From the NCBI RefSeq assembly GCF_018881595.1, contig NZ_JACVQA010000010.1:24108-88107 (forward strand): a stretch of DNA of 64,000 bases. The letters are read 5' to 3'. Source of the DNA: Polynucleobacter sp. UK-Gri1-W3. Lineage in GTDB: Bacteria > Pseudomonadota > Gammaproteobacteria > Burkholderiales > Burkholderiaceae. Numbering within the stretch: the first letter of the stretch is position 1; each line of letters begins with the position of its first letter. The position numbers were made by a program, and so were the translations under genes. The notes under the pieces are model-generated. The model did not search any database, was not told the origin of the DNA, and saw nothing but the letters and a program-made list of their open reading frames with translations. Positions 38,507 through 45,977 of the stretch are shown here, one piece after another.

Positions 38507-38658
38507 ATGCAGGATTGCGATGGTCAGCGCCAGAGTTATTGGCGTTGACGCGTCAGACAGTCTTTCTGTTTCTAATAGTTATTGAAAAACTCACAAAAAT
38601 AGCAAAAATACATAAAAAGGCCTAGTTAGACAATTTAACGGCTTTTGGGCTTCTAAAG

Positions 38659-38687
38659 TTGACATGAGTAATAAATCTAAATAATTG
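38659..38687 (+). promoter_or_regulatory. Candidate promoter of the cyanophycin-linked ABC transporter
   Basis: A consensus TTGACA (38659-38664) followed 17 bases later by the weak -10 TAATTG (38682-38687). It lies in the 200-base divergent region between the synthetases and the transporter, which also carries an A-rich stretch near 38585-38620. Confidence 0.4.
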
Positions 38688-38711
38688 AGCTCCACTATAC
38701 TTTTAGGGTCA

Positions 38712-41057
38712 ATGAAGCCACAAATCCTACCTTTTGCCCCTGTGCTGCCAAGCTACTGGGAGACCGTTTTGGTGGATGAAAACTCCCCCATAAAGAGCTC
38801 TGAAGCCCTGCTGGCATGGGTTGAGCTCGATCTAGACGCTGAGCTACGCTTTGAAAAAAGTCTGCTTTTGCTCAGCGAGCAAGGTCTGTTTTGGACTGAC
38901 GGTAAGGTATTTGAGTCCTGGAAATTAGGCCAAGATACCCACTTGGTTCATGGCGATCATGCTGGAGTAGGGCATTTACGCCTGGAAACTCCCGAGAAAT
39001 TGGTGAGATCTTGGAATTTCACTCTAGCTGTGAATCCCCAGGTTCTTCGTCTGCAATCGAGTTTTAAGCAATTGACTCGTGGTGAAGAAATCAGCAATGG
39101 TGAAGTTAGTGAATACGACAAACAGGTTTGCCCTGTTTGCTTAAGTCCAAAGCCAGCAAATTCTGATTCATGCCCAACCTGCGATCCTGAAGATGATGCG
39201 CCGCCATCCACTTGGACGCTGTTTAAGCTCTGGCGTTTTGCGCGTCCCTATAAAAAGCAATTGCTACTTGGTTTTCTATTAACTCTGCTGTCTACAGGTG
39301 CGACTTTAATACCGCCGTATCTAACAATGCCATTGATGGATCATGTTTTGATTCCATATGAGCGTGGTAATCCAATTGATTTTCATTTGGCCAGTATGTA
39401 TCTCTTGGCTTTATTCGGTGCAGCAATTGTTGCCTGGGCTTTAGGCTGGTGGAAAACTTACCTTCTTGCATTGGTCAGTGAGCGGATTGGCGCTGATTTA
39501 CGCAATACCACTTTTGAGCATTTGCTCAAACTTTCGTTGGAATATTTTGGCGGCAAGAGAACCGGTGATTTGATTGCCCGTATTGGTGCTGAGACTGATC
39601 GTATCTGCGTATTCTTGTCTTTATACGCACTCGATTTTGCTACCGATGTGTTGATGATCACAATGACCGCAGCCATTCTGGTTTCTATTGATCCTTTGCT
39701 GGCCTTGGTTACCTTGGCACCTTTGCCATTTATCGTATGGATGATTCATGTAGTGCGCGATCGTCTACGTTTTGGTTTTGAAAAGATTGATCGTATTTGG
39801 TCTGAAGTCACCAACATTTTGGCGGACACTATTCCGGGCATTCGTGTGGTCAAGGCATTTGCTCAAGAAGATCGCGAACTCAAGCGCTTTGTAGATTCTA
39901 ATAAGCACAATTTACAAATCAATGATCGCGTCAATCGCGTGTGGGGTTTGTTCTCACCAACGGTAACTTTACTTACTGAAACGGGTTTGCTCGTAGTGTG
40001 GGGCTTTGGTATCTGGCAGGTTGCCCACCAGAAAGTGACAGTAGGTGTTTTGATTGCTTTCTTGGCATACATCGGCCGTTTTTATATTCGCCTAGATTCA
40101 ATGAGTCGGATTGTTTCTCATACACAAAAAGCAGCTGCTGGCGCTAAGCGAATCTTTGATATTTTGGATCACGTTTCCAGTGTTCCGGAGCCAATTAACC
40201 CACCTCCTTTGGGAGAGGTGAAAGGCCGGATTGCTCTGCGTGGCGTGGGTTTCCGCTACGGCAACCGAGCAGTAACTAAGGGCATTAATTTAGATATTGC
40301 TCCAGGCGAAATGATTGGTCTGGTAGGTCATAGCGGATCCGGAAAAAGTACTTTAGTGAACTTGATCTGTCGCTTCTATGATGTCAGCTCTGGATCGATT
40401 TCATTGGACGGGCGCGATATTCGCAGTATCGGCATTGCTGATTATCGCAAGCGCATTGGCTTGGTATTGCAAGAGCCGTTCTTGTTCTTCGGCACGATTG
40501 CAGAAAACATTGCTTACGGCAAACCAGATGCCACGCGCGAAGAAATTATTGAGGCAGCACGTGCTGCCCATGCTCACGAATTTATTCTCCGCCTTCCTTT
40601 GGGTTACGACTCGCTAGTAGGGGAGCGCGGTCAATCCCTCTCCGGTGGTGAGCGTCAACGTATTTCAATCGCCCGTGCACTGCTGATTAATCCAAGCATT
40701 CTGATCTTGGATGAGGCAACTTCCTCGGTTGACACTACGACTGAAAAAGAAATTCAGCGTGCCTTGGATAACTTGGTTAAGGGCCGCACGACGATTGCAA
40801 TTGCCCATCGCCTCTCCACCCTCAGAAAAGCAGATCGCTTAGTGGTGTTGGATAAAGGCGAGATTGTGGAAATAGGCTCGCACGATCAATTAATGGAAGC
40901 TCAGGGCGCCTATTACACCTTGTATCAAGCCCAGCTGCGTCATGCTGCGGAACTCGTTGAAGGCGGTGCTATTGGTGAAAGCTTAGAAGAAGACCAATCA
41001 GAGAAACAAGAAGAACAGCTCGAAGAAGTTGCTAAGAAAATTGGGGGTGGGGTATGA
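38712..41057 (+). CDS. Cyanophycin-associated ABC transporter (fused permease/ATPase, exporter type)
   Basis: A 781-residue ABC exporter half-transporter. Residues 1-135 form an unusual soluble domain, then a zinc-ribbon-like CPVC...CPTC (Cys140, Cys143, Cys154, Cys157), then six membrane helices (about 170-450) and an ATPase with GHSGSGKST, LSGGERQR and ILILDEATSS. I start at the ATG at 38712 behind AGGG; a TTG nine codons upstream overlaps the promoter. The DUF1854 gene overlaps its stop by four bases. Genes of this type sit beside cyanophycin synthetases in many betaproteobacteria and are annotated as cyanophycin-metabolism associated; the transported substrate is unknown to me. Confidence 0.85.
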   Translation: MKPQILPFAPVLPSYWETVLVDENSPIKSSEALLAWVELDLDAELRFEKSLLLLSEQGLFWTDGKVFESWKLGQDTHLVHGDHAGVGHLRLETPEKLVRSWNFTLAVNPQVLRLQSSFKQLTRGEEISNGEVSEYDKQVCPVCLSPKPANSDSCPTCDPEDDAPPSTWTLFKLWRFARPYKKQLLLGFLLTLLSTGATLIPPYLTMPLMDHVLIPYERGNPIDFHLASMYLLALFGAAIVAWALGWWKTYLLALVSERIGADLRNTTFEHLLKLSLEYFGGKRTGDLIARIGAETDRICVFLSLYALDFATDVLMITMTAAILVSIDPLLALVTLAPLPFIVWMIHVVRDRLRFGFEKIDRIWSEVTNILADTIPGIRVVKAFAQEDRELKRFVDSNKHNLQINDRVNRVWGLFSPTVTLLTETGLLVVWGFGIWQVAHQKVTVGVLIAFLAYIGRFYIRLDSMSRIVSHTQKAAAGAKRIFDILDHVSSVPEPINPPPLGEVKGRIALRGVGFRYGNRAVTKGINLDIAPGEMIGLVGHSGSGKSTLVNLICRFYDVSSGSISLDGRDIRSIGIADYRKRIGLVLQEPFLFFGTIAENIAYGKPDATREEIIEAARAAHAHEFILRLPLGYDSLVGERGQSLSGGERQRISIARALLINPSILILDEATSSVDTTTEKEIQRALDNLVKGRTTIAIAHRLSTLRKADRLVVLDKGEIVEIGSHDQLMEAQGAYYTLYQAQLRHAAELVEGGAIGESLEEDQSEKQEEQLEEVAKKIGGGV

Positions 41058-41533
41058 CGCAAGTCAATCAATCCACTCAACAACTCGAACGTGATGCGCT
41101 AGGCCGCCTCGTCTTTATTGATAACAAGGGCGAGCGTCACGTTGGCGTTCATCCGGTACGCGCTTTTCCAATCACTGCACCTGGTGCTGGCATTGGCATC
41201 ATGAATCAATCAGGCAAAGAGCTTTGTTGGTTCCCAAATATGGCTGCAATCTCTGAAGCAGAGTTAGGTTTGATCGAGGAAGAGTTGGCTGAGCGTGAAT
41301 TCATGCCAGTTATCCAAAAAATTACCAATGTCTCAACGTTTGCTACCCCAAGCATTTGGGATATCGAAACGGATCGTGGTCCAACCCGAATTCGTCTTAA
41401 GGGTGAAGAGGATATTCGCAGAATCGCAGGTAACACGTTGCTCATTGCCGACTCCAATGGCCTGCAGTTCTTAATTAAGGACTCCACTGAGCTCGATAAA
41501 GTGAGCAAAAAACTCTTGGATCGCTTCCGATAA
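41054..41533 (+). CDS. Cyanophycin-associated DUF1854 protein
   Basis: A 159-residue soluble protein with VHPVRAFPITAPGAGIGIMNQSGKELCWFPN, REFMPVIQKI and SIWDIETDRGPTRIRLKGEEDIR, matching the DUF1854 family of unknown function. It overlaps the ABC transporter gene by four bases, so the two products are probably made together and may interact. It lacks signal peptide or membrane segments. Its role with the exporter and the divergent cyanophycin synthetases is inferred from context only. Confidence 0.85.
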   Translation: MTQVNQSTQQLERDALGRLVFIDNKGERHVGVHPVRAFPITAPGAGIGIMNQSGKELCWFPNMAAISEAELGLIEEELAEREFMPVIQKITNVSTFATPSIWDIETDRGPTRIRLKGEEDIRRIAGNTLLIADSNGLQFLIKDSTELDKVSKKLLDRFR

Positions 41534-41572
41534 TTTCATAATATGGAATGTATTTCCATCTTGTAGAAAGTA

Positions 41573-41602
41573 TAAGGGTTATAATCTAGGTATTAACCCT
41601 TA
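41573..41602 (+). promoter_or_regulatory. Operator-like palindrome over a -10 box
   Basis: TAAGGGTTA (41573-41581) and TAACCCTTA (41594-41602) form a perfect 9-bp inverted repeat, 12 bases apart. A TATAAT (41580-41585) lies at its left arm and the ribosome site of the next small gene directly follows. A repressor site or an RNA hairpin are both possible. No convincing -35 was seen. Confidence 0.55.
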
Positions 41603-41613
41603 AGGAGATTCAA

Positions 41614-41721
41614 ATGACTGCACTATTGAATATGTTCAACCAGCTTTTCACTGAAAGCAAAACCAACCAAGAGAAGGCTGCTCGTCACTATGATTTTGAC
41701 GGCGCTTATCGCGGTATGTAA
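41614..41721 (+). CDS. Small protein of unknown function (35 residues)
   Basis: I do not recognise this protein. An ATG at 41614 sits seven bases after AAGGAG, one of the best ribosome sites in the window, and reads MTALLNMFNQLFTESK, then a charged linker and YDFDGAYRGM before TAA. The N-terminal half looks like an amphipathic helix and the tail is acidic/aromatic. It has its own TATAAT, operator-like palindrome and a strong terminator at 41744, so it is a complete transcription unit. It is too short for default gene callers. Confidence 0.65.
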   Translation: MTALLNMFNQLFTESKTNQEKAARHYDFDGAYRGM

Positions 41722-41743
41722 TTTTTAAAAATTGCAGAAGTTC

Positions 41744-41769
41744 AAAAGCCACCTACGGGTGGCTTTTTT
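41744..41769 (+). terminator. Terminator after the 35-residue gene
   Basis: AAAAGCCACC TACG GGTGGCTTTTTT, a clear hairpin followed by T residues. It directly follows the small gene and precedes about 200 bases without an obvious gene before the OxlT-type gene. Confidence 0.9.
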
Positions 41770-41973
41770 CATGGCCAATGAGAATAAAGGGCTCTTGTGA
41801 TTGAGCAGAAGTTTCTTGGAATTCAATCACTTGGCTTAGGGGTAATCACTAGTGCGCAATTGAAAATTTCTTGATTCGCATCAAGATAATAAAGGGGATG
41901 ATGTTTGAGAATCATTGAGCCCCTAAAGAGGGCGTGAAATTTATAAGAGACATAATCAAAAGGAGCACGGACA

Positions 41974-43227
41974 GTGAATAAGCCTTGGCATAACCGTTGG
42001 GCGCAGTTGGTATTTGGAATTATCTGTATGGGATTGGTTGCCAATCTTCAATACGCATGGACTTTATTTGTTAATCCAATTCAAATCAAAACTGGTTGGG
42101 CCTTATCAGCAATTCAATTGTCTTTTTCCATCTTCATTGTGGTGGAGACTTGGTTAGTTCCTGTTGAGGGTTGGATGGTGGATAAATTTGGTCCACGCAT
42201 CGTCATTTTAATTGGTTCAGTGTTTGCAGCAGCTGGTTGGGTGATGGATAGCTATGCCAACTCAATCGAAATGCTGTATGCGGCAGCTGTCGTAGCGGGT
42301 ATTGGTGCTGGCTGCGTGTATGGAACTTGCGTTGGAAATGCGCTCAAATGGTTTCCGGATAAGCGCGGTCTTGCCGCGGGCTTAACTGCTGCTGGCTTCG
42401 GTGCTGGTGCAGCAATTACCGTAATTCCAATCGGCAACATGATTCTTTCTGATGGATATGAACATGCTTTCTTGTTCTTTGGCCTTGCACAAGGCGCATT
42501 GATTTTTTGTTTAGCATTGCTCATGACTAAGCCAACCCCACCAAAGGGGGTGCAGGCTGCGCCTCGCATTGTTACAACTAAAGTGGATTACACCTCCGGA
42601 CAAATGATCAGAAAACCTTTGTTCTGGCTAATCTATGTCATCTTCGTGGTTGTAGCTGCTGGTGGATTAATGGTAACTGCGCAAATTGGCCCGATTGCTA
42701 AAGATTGGGGTCTCGCGAAATTGCCAATGGTGTTATTCGGCACTACTTTGCCACTACTCACAATGACTTTATCAATTGATAACCTGTGCAATGGCTTTAC
42801 TCGCCCTCTGTGTGGATTTATTTCGGATCGTTTTGGGCGGGAGAACACAATGTTCTTCGTTTTCCTTGGTGAAGGTTTATCAATGCTCGGTTTGATGCAT
42901 TTTGGTAAAGACCCATATGCATTTATGACTTTTGCTGCATTGATCTTCTTGTTTTGGGGTGAAATTTTCTCGATCTTTCCAGCGATCTGTGCGGATACAT
43001 TTGGTGTGAAAAATGCGGCTGGTAATGCCGGCACTTTATACACAGCAAAAGGAACTGCTTCTTTGTTGGTGCCTTTGGCATCCATTCTTTCCTCAACCGG
43101 GGATTGGAATACGGTTTTCATTGCGGGCGCAATCGTGACAATTACTGCGGCCTTTGCGGCAAAGTTCATTTTGGCGCCGGCTCGTAAGCGCTTTATTGAT
43201 GATGCCAACAAGAATGCTGGTCATTAA
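41974..43227 (+). CDS. OxlT-type oxalate/formate antiporter (MFS)
   Basis: A 417-residue major-facilitator protein with twelve membrane helices. WMVDKFGPR marks the MFS loop 2-3 motif, and KWFPDKRGLAAGLTAAGFGAG is an OxlT-family block. Arg277 in GFTRPLCGFISDRFGR and Lys359 in YTAKGTAS align with the two substrate-carboxylate residues of Oxalobacter OxlT (Arg272, Lys355). Oxalate for formate exchange, or another dicarboxylate/monocarboxylate, is likely. The start is GTG with AAGGAG upstream. With Frc at the window's left end it suggests oxalate use, but the genes are 40 kb apart. Confidence 0.85.
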   Translation: MNKPWHNRWAQLVFGIICMGLVANLQYAWTLFVNPIQIKTGWALSAIQLSFSIFIVVETWLVPVEGWMVDKFGPRIVILIGSVFAAAGWVMDSYANSIEMLYAAAVVAGIGAGCVYGTCVGNALKWFPDKRGLAAGLTAAGFGAGAAITVIPIGNMILSDGYEHAFLFFGLAQGALIFCLALLMTKPTPPKGVQAAPRIVTTKVDYTSGQMIRKPLFWLIYVIFVVVAAGGLMVTAQIGPIAKDWGLAKLPMVLFGTTLPLLTMTLSIDNLCNGFTRPLCGFISDRFGRENTMFFVFLGEGLSMLGLMHFGKDPYAFMTFAALIFLFWGEIFSIFPAICADTFGVKNAAGNAGTLYTAKGTASLLVPLASILSSTGDWNTVFIAGAIVTITAAFAAKFILAPARKRFIDDANKNAGH

Positions 43228-43247
43228 AGTAGCAGTCTAAGTTTGTC

Positions 43248-43273
43248 AAAAGGGGTCTTCGGACTCCTTTTTT
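43248..43273 (+). terminator. Terminator of the OxlT-type gene
   Basis: AAAAGGGGTC TTCG GACTCCTTTTTT: a ten-pair hairpin closed by a C(UUCG)G tetraloop and followed by T residues. Confidence 0.9.
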
Positions 43274-43341
43274 ATTGCCTGCACCAATACGAGGGCAAAC
43301 CCAAGATGAGGTAGGGGAAAGTCAGATAAAATCCTATCATC

Positions 43342-43713
43342 ATGAATTCCTCCAAAAACCGCTTCGTTCACTGGATTGCTGCCTTGGCAATTGCAATGAG
43401 TGCGCTGGCGCCGGCTGCATCTCAAGCAGTTTCAGTCGCTAAGCATGGCGAAGGTTTTGCAATGGAGATTTGTTCTATTGATGGCAGCAAGATGCAAATT
43501 GATGTTCAGGATGAAGGGCGGGATGGTGCCAATCAAGTGCAGCCATGTCCTTATTGTTTGGCGCATAGCGCAATTACCCCAGCATTTAATACCAACCTTA
43601 CATTTGCAGCGCCACAAACGTATGCATTGCTTCCCCAGCTTTTCTATCAATCACCCAAACCACTTGCTGTTTGGGTAACTCCACCTTCAGCGGCACCCCC
43701 AGCACAAGCCTAA
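43342..43713 (+). CDS. DUF2946 family protein
   Basis: A 123-residue exported protein. A hydrophobic N-terminal segment (HWIAALAIAMSALAPAASQA) is followed by a cysteine, then QPCPYCLAHSAI and a proline/alanine-rich end. This is the DUF2946 layout; the CxxC suggests metal binding. Its neighbours (outer-membrane protein, TlpA-like thioredoxin, PCuAC) point to copper handling, which is an inference. Confidence 0.75.
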   Translation: MNSSKNRFVHWIAALAIAMSALAPAASQAVSVAKHGEGFAMEICSIDGSKMQIDVQDEGRDGANQVQPCPYCLAHSAITPAFNTNLTFAAPQTYALLPQLFYQSPKPLAVWVTPPSAAPPAQA

Positions 43714-43791
43714 TTCTTTTGAGGGCATAGCCTAGCTATGTAGTGGGTAATGAAGACAAACCATTACCGTAAATATGTGTGGAGAAGTAAA

Positions 43792-44862
43792 TTGAAGTTT
43801 AGAAAAATTGTTATTGCTGTTGCGCTTTCTATTCCTGGGGCAAGTGCATTTGCTTGCGCTAGTTGTGGTTGTAGCTTAAATACCGATATTGGTACACAAG
43901 GAATGGGTATGACCTCTGGTTGGTCCTTAGATCTTAGGTATGACACTCTGAATCAAAATAAGTTGCGTTACGGCACCAAGGGTATTTCACAATCACAGGC
44001 TGCCAATACAACCAATGGCGCAACGGGCGCACCTGCTGAGGTCGAGGGATATACCCAAAATAATTACATTACCGCTTCATTGGATTACAACGATGGTGAA
44101 AATTGGGGTCTTACAACGGTAGTCCCATTCATCGTGCGTAATCACATGACCTATGGTTCAAACTCAGACGATGGTGTGGGCGGATTTCCTACCGGAGAAA
44201 ATGGTTACAGCTCCAAAGGTTCTGGAATTGGAGATATCAAACTCATTGGGCGCTACTTTGGGTTTTCAGAGCAAAAGGATTGGGGTCTACAGTTTGGTGT
44301 GAAACTGCCAACTGGTAGTAATTCTCAAAGTGCTGTTGCAAATTCAGGTGGAACGGTCGCGGTAGATCCTGGTTTACAACGTAGCTCAGGATCGACAGAT
44401 TTAATTGGTGGAATTTATAAGTTTGGTTTTGTAAATGATTTGGAGAATTGGGGGTATTTTGCCCAAGCCCAATATCAAGCGGCAGTGATAGTGACTAATG
44501 TGCCAACCTCCTTGGTTGGCCTATCTAGCGGACCAAGTGATGCACCAACTGTATCCACTGGAGGTTCTTATCGACCCGGTAATTCACTTAATGTGAACGT
44601 CGGGGTGAACTACCAAGCATTTGAAAAATGGGTCCCCACATTGCAATTAAATGTGATTAACAAGAGGGCTGACAGCGGAACGGCTGCAGACACTTGGGCT
44701 ACTGGTGGAACGCTAGCTTATTTAACCCCTGGTGTTTTATATCGTCTTACCGAGCAAACTCAGGTCTATGCTAATTTGCAGCTTCCGGTATATCAAAACG
44801 TGAATGGCATTCAATTAACGCCCTCATATATTGCTTCAATGGGCGTCCGGGTGCACTTTTAA
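43792..44862 (+). CDS. Predicted outer-membrane beta-barrel protein of the copper cluster
   Basis: A 356-residue exported protein. A signal peptide (KFRKIVIAVALSIPGASAFA) precedes CASCGCSL at the mature N-terminus, a cysteine cluster likely to bind metal. The rest alternates aromatic and hydrophilic residues and ends VRVHF with a terminal Phe, as barrel proteins do. I start at TTG 43792, five bases after GGAGAAG and in register with the signal peptide; an ATG at 43750 would add 14 residues. It resembles putative outer-membrane proteins seen next to DUF2946 and thioredoxin genes. No specific function is known to me. Confidence 0.7.
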   Translation: MKFRKIVIAVALSIPGASAFACASCGCSLNTDIGTQGMGMTSGWSLDLRYDTLNQNKLRYGTKGISQSQAANTTNGATGAPAEVEGYTQNNYITASLDYNDGENWGLTTVVPFIVRNHMTYGSNSDDGVGGFPTGENGYSSKGSGIGDIKLIGRYFGFSEQKDWGLQFGVKLPTGSNSQSAVANSGGTVAVDPGLQRSSGSTDLIGGIYKFGFVNDLENWGYFAQAQYQAAVIVTNVPTSLVGLSSGPSDAPTVSTGGSYRPGNSLNVNVGVNYQAFEKWVPTLQLNVINKRADSGTAADTWATGGTLAYLTPGVLYRLTEQTQVYANLQLPVYQNVNGIQLTPSYIASMGVRVHF

Positions 44863-45378
44863 TCACTGAGCTAATAAAAGCGGGGTAACTATTTCTTCTA
44901 AAAGTTTGGCATCCACCTTGGGGTCACCAGTGAGGCCATTCTTGCGAAGAATTCCCTGCTTATCGATGATGAATGAACTTGGAATACGCCAGATTCGGCC
45001 ATAGCCAGAGTAATTCATTTGATTTTTATCAGCAAAGAGAAAAGAGTAATTACGCATGATTTGCTTTGCTTGTTCCATGTCGGTGGGCTTATCTACCGTA
45101 ATCGCAAGCACTTCAAATCCTTTGGTTTTATTTTTCTTTAGATAGGTTTCGATGGCTGGCATTTCCTCCCTGCATGGCTCGCACCAGCTAGCCCAAAAGT
45201 TCACCAAGACTACTTTGCCCTTAGTGCTATTGAGTGAGAAAGGCTTGCCATCGATTAGCGTTCCTTCTATATTGGGTGCAGGCTGCCCGAGCTCGAGACC
45301 AGCAAATGCCGTGCTAGACATGAAGCAAATCAACAGCACTAAGTAGGTGAAGGAATTGGGAAAACAAGATTTACGCAT
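44863..45378 (-). CDS. TlpA-like periplasmic thioredoxin
   Basis: A 171-residue exported thioredoxin-fold protein. After a signal peptide (MRKSCFPNSF...STAFA) it has GQPAPNIEGTLIDGKPFSL, the active site WASWCEPC (Cys66, Cys69) and IPSSFIIDKQG with the cis-proline. TlpA/ResA-like proteins reduce cysteines of copper-delivery proteins or cytochrome c partners. I use the ATG at 45378; the frame extends to an ATG at 45420 that would put 14 extra residues before the signal peptide. It diverges from the PCuAC gene. Confidence 0.88.
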   Translation of the reverse strand: MRKSCFPNSFTYLVLLICFMSSTAFAGLELGQPAPNIEGTLIDGKPFSLNSTKGKVVLVNFWASWCEPCREEMPAIETYLKKNKTKGFEVLAITVDKPTDMEQAKQIMRNYSFLFADKNQMNYSGYGRIWRIPSSFIIDKQGILRKNGLTGDPKVDAKLLEEIVTPLLLAQ

Positions 45379-45419
45379 AGCAACTAGTATTTCATGAATA
45401 TCAATTAAAGGATTAATCA

Positions 45420-45899
45420 ATGATAAAGAGTAATAAAGGTTTTGTATTTAAGGTGACGACGGCCTGTATTGGGTTGGCTATGATTTTGAGTTCCCAGGTA
45501 TACGCTCAAGCAGTTAAGGTGGATGCGGTGAGTGTTTCTGATGCTTATACACGGGCAACAGTGCCGGGGCAGAAAGTGGCTGGCGGTTTCCTAAAAATTC
45601 AAAATAAGGGCAACACCCCTGACCAATTAATTTCTGCGAGTTCACCTTCTGCTGGTGACATACAGCTTCATGAGATGGCAATGGAGGGCAACGTCATGAA
45701 AATGCGTCAAGTGAAGGATATTGCTGTGCCAGCAAATGGTTCAGTTGAGCTTAAGCCGGGTGGCTACCATTTAATGTTCCTTGATCTTAAGGGACCGTTT
45801 GTAGCTGGCGAAACGATTCCAGTCAAACTCAAGTTTGCTAAATCAGGTGATGTTGAGGTGAAGCTTCCTGTGAATGCAGCTGGTGCAATGAAACATTAA
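45420..45899 (+). CDS. PCu(A)C-family periplasmic copper chaperone
   Basis: A 159-residue exported copper(I) chaperone. A signal peptide ends near residue 30 (VYAQ). The copper motif is exact: His84, then ten residues to Met95, 21 to His117, one to Met119. PCuAC proteins deliver copper to the CuA site of cytochrome oxidase, often with a TlpA-like reductase, which is encoded divergently next door. It ends at a bidirectional terminator. Confidence 0.92.
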   Translation: MIKSNKGFVFKVTTACIGLAMILSSQVYAQAVKVDAVSVSDAYTRATVPGQKVAGGFLKIQNKGNTPDQLISASSPSAGDIQLHEMAMEGNVMKMRQVKDIAVPANGSVELKPGGYHLMFLDLKGPFVAGETIPVKLKFAKSGDVEVKLPVNAAGAMKH

Positions 45900-45919
45900 A
45901 TAATTTACGAAGTAGCAAT

Positions 45920-45953
45920 AAAAAAGCCCCTAGTTTTACCTGGGGGCTTTTTC
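45920..45953. terminator. Bidirectional terminator between the PCuAC gene and ilvD
   Basis: AAAAAGCCCC TAGTTTTACCT GGGGGCTTTTT, a GC stem with A and T flanks on both sides between convergent genes. Confidence 0.88.
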
Positions 45954-45977
45954 TTTTAAGGCTCTTACTTGATTAGC

